From a bacterium 0.1xD8-71 (GTDB lineage Bacteria > Bacillota > Clostridia > Lachnospirales > Lachnospiraceae): 64,000 bases of DNA. The position numbers and the translations under genes are program-made. The stretch covers positions 1-64,000 of the forward strand of contig RAYR01000026.1 in the NCBI GenBank assembly GCA_003612405.1. Reading direction: 5' to 3'. The notes under the pieces are model-generated. The model saw only the letters and a program-made list of their open reading frames with translations. It was not told the DNA's origin and did no database searches. Shown here piece by piece: positions 63,181-64,000 of this stretch (position 1 is its first letter; each line of letters starts with the position of its first letter).

Positions 63181-63290
63181 CTCCTTTTATTGCCCGAATG
63201 TGTACTTAATCTCGTCACGCCCACTCCCTTCCACCCAGTTCTCCACATATCCGCAGCCGCAACAGACATAGCGTATAACCGGGATTTTAT
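63181..63290 (-). pseudogene. C-terminal remnant of a small zinc-ribbon protein
   Basis: A minus-strand frame without its own start reads IPVIRYVCCGCGYVENWVEGSG and ends FGQ-stop at 63189. It has the look of the end of small clostridial zinc-ribbon proteins (CxxC followed by ENWVE). It directly follows the membrane protein stop, and AAGGAG is placed before it. It may be a truncated gene, or a very short frame with a non-standard start. Confidence 0.35.
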
Positions 63291-64000
63291 ATTCTCCTTA
63301 CGATAAGACCTGCAATCAGAAACATAATCAGCGGTACAATATATTTTCGCGGGTGGTGCCATAAATCATTTTCAATCTTCCAGTTACGGACAGGACAAAA
63401 CCACTCCAACAAAACAGACAGGACAGCACTTTGCAGCGCGATTACAATCGCAGTAATGATTTCAGTACTATTTACGCCGCTTTTGCATATTTGCCAGCTG
63501 GTCAGATACACGCTGTTTACCGCCATATTGACAGAAAAGATAAAAAAGCAATAGCTCATGCAGAAACGTCTTGCCTGCCCCGGCAGTGTCCGGACTGCCT
63601 GCTCTAAATCGGGGTCACAGGAAAGCAATATACAGATCGGGGTATTCAGGCATAGAACGGCAAACCCCAACGGCATGACATTCACTCCCTCAAATTGCCC
63701 TAATATAGACGACATAACACAAGCAATCAAACACAATCCGGCAGTATTCAAAAGATAGTTTTTGTTTGTTATCAGATAGCGCAGCAAATATAGAACTATG
63801 CTTCCTGTTCCTTTTGTGTGTCTGATCAGAAGTTTTGCCGACACCGGACGATAGAAAACATAAGCGTCTGTTTTCAATAACCATAAAAATGAAAACAGGC
63901 AGGAACCTTTTTCATGCAGCGAAGCTTGCTTTGTCATGATATACCATGCGGCAGCCAAAAAACAGCCATTACAGGCACAGAGCAAAGATGCAGCAATTTG
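63287..64000 (-). CDS. Integral membrane protein, partial (N-terminus outside window)
   Basis: The frame is open to the right window edge, so 237 C-terminal residues are seen; a TTG at 63985 is internal. At least five hydrophobic helices are visible (for instance YLLNTAGLCLIACVMSSILG and VPLIMFLIAGLIVRRI), with short charged loops. I do not recognise the family; it could be the permease part of an exporter. Its direction is convergent with argG. Confidence 0.7.
   Translation of the reverse strand, partial: QIAASLLCACNGCFLAAAWYIMTKQASLHEKGSCLFSFLWLLKTDAYVFYRPVSAKLLIRHTKGTGSIVLYLLRYLITNKNYLLNTAGLCLIACVMSSILGQFEGVNVMPLGFAVLCLNTPICILLSCDPDLEQAVRTLPGQARRFCMSYCFFIFSVNMAVNSVYLTSWQICKSGVNSTEIITAIVIALQSAVLSVLLEWFCPVRNWKIENDLWHHPRKYIVPLIMFLIAGLIVRRI

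Overview
The window looks like chromosome of a strictly anaerobic, motile, Gram-positive clostridium, most likely Lachnospiraceae. The evidence is strong purine-rich Shine-Dalgarno sites on nearly every gene, a flagellin, a GerM-like germination lipoprotein, rubrerythrin, an iron-only hydrogenase-domain sensor, BlaI/BlaR-type and Bce-type regulatory modules, and dense minus-strand operons. The species cannot be named from the sequence alone. Base composition is even except for 50.1-53.3 kb, which is clearly AT-richer.

Layout. 1-1353: probable end of an integrated element, with a partial exported repeat protein, a hairpin-rich non-coding stretch, and a tRNA 3'-end fragment that may be an attachment site. 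1.4-8.0 kb: a membrane-anchored GH3 (NagZ-like) enzyme with a polyacidic tail, flagellin, an orphan strong promoter with a possible small RNA, a LUD protein, and a hydrogenase-domain/MCP fusion. 8.2-12.0 kb: glyA-hom-lysC operon. 12.3-14.2 kb: PAP2-like membrane protein and a family 2 glycosyltransferase. 14.3-17.9 kb: a LexA-box promoter followed by a DUF1653 protein, a 5'-nucleotidase and an SfsA-MutY fusion, the most unusual set in the window. 17.9-20.5 kb: small proteins, a YbaK deacylase and a ThrH-like phosphatase. 20.7-28.1 kb: sugar utilisation locus (AraC regulator, binding protein, two permeases, GH3 beta-xylosidase/glucosidase, deacetylase).

28.1-36.4 kb: one long minus-strand run with comEA, a WalRK-like two-component pair, GerM, comEC and holA. 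36.5-41.5 kb: argJ-argB-argD operon ending with a translationally coupled solute-binding-like protein. 41.5-46.4 kb: nucleotidyltransferase, ArsC/Spx-like protein, a secreted protein, MATE exporter, coiled-coil protein and rubrerythrin. 46.4-48.7 kb: BlaI/BlaR1-like pair with an operator-containing promoter. 48.9-53.3 kb: an acquired patch with broken transposase and recombinase genes, nitroreductase, a frameshifted DUF6061 gene, DUF2461, peptidase E and an XRE regulator. 53.6-58.4 kb: BceRSAB-type sensing and detoxification module. 58.4-63.1 kb: acetyltransferase, ProX-type editing protein with a structured leader, dCMP deaminase, and divergent argC and argG. A membrane protein runs off the right edge.

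Arginine synthesis is split between argJBD and argC/argG. Each transcription unit has a good promoter, and the argC-argG spacer has candidate ArgR boxes. All calls come from reading the sequence and family knowledge; no searches or computations were run.
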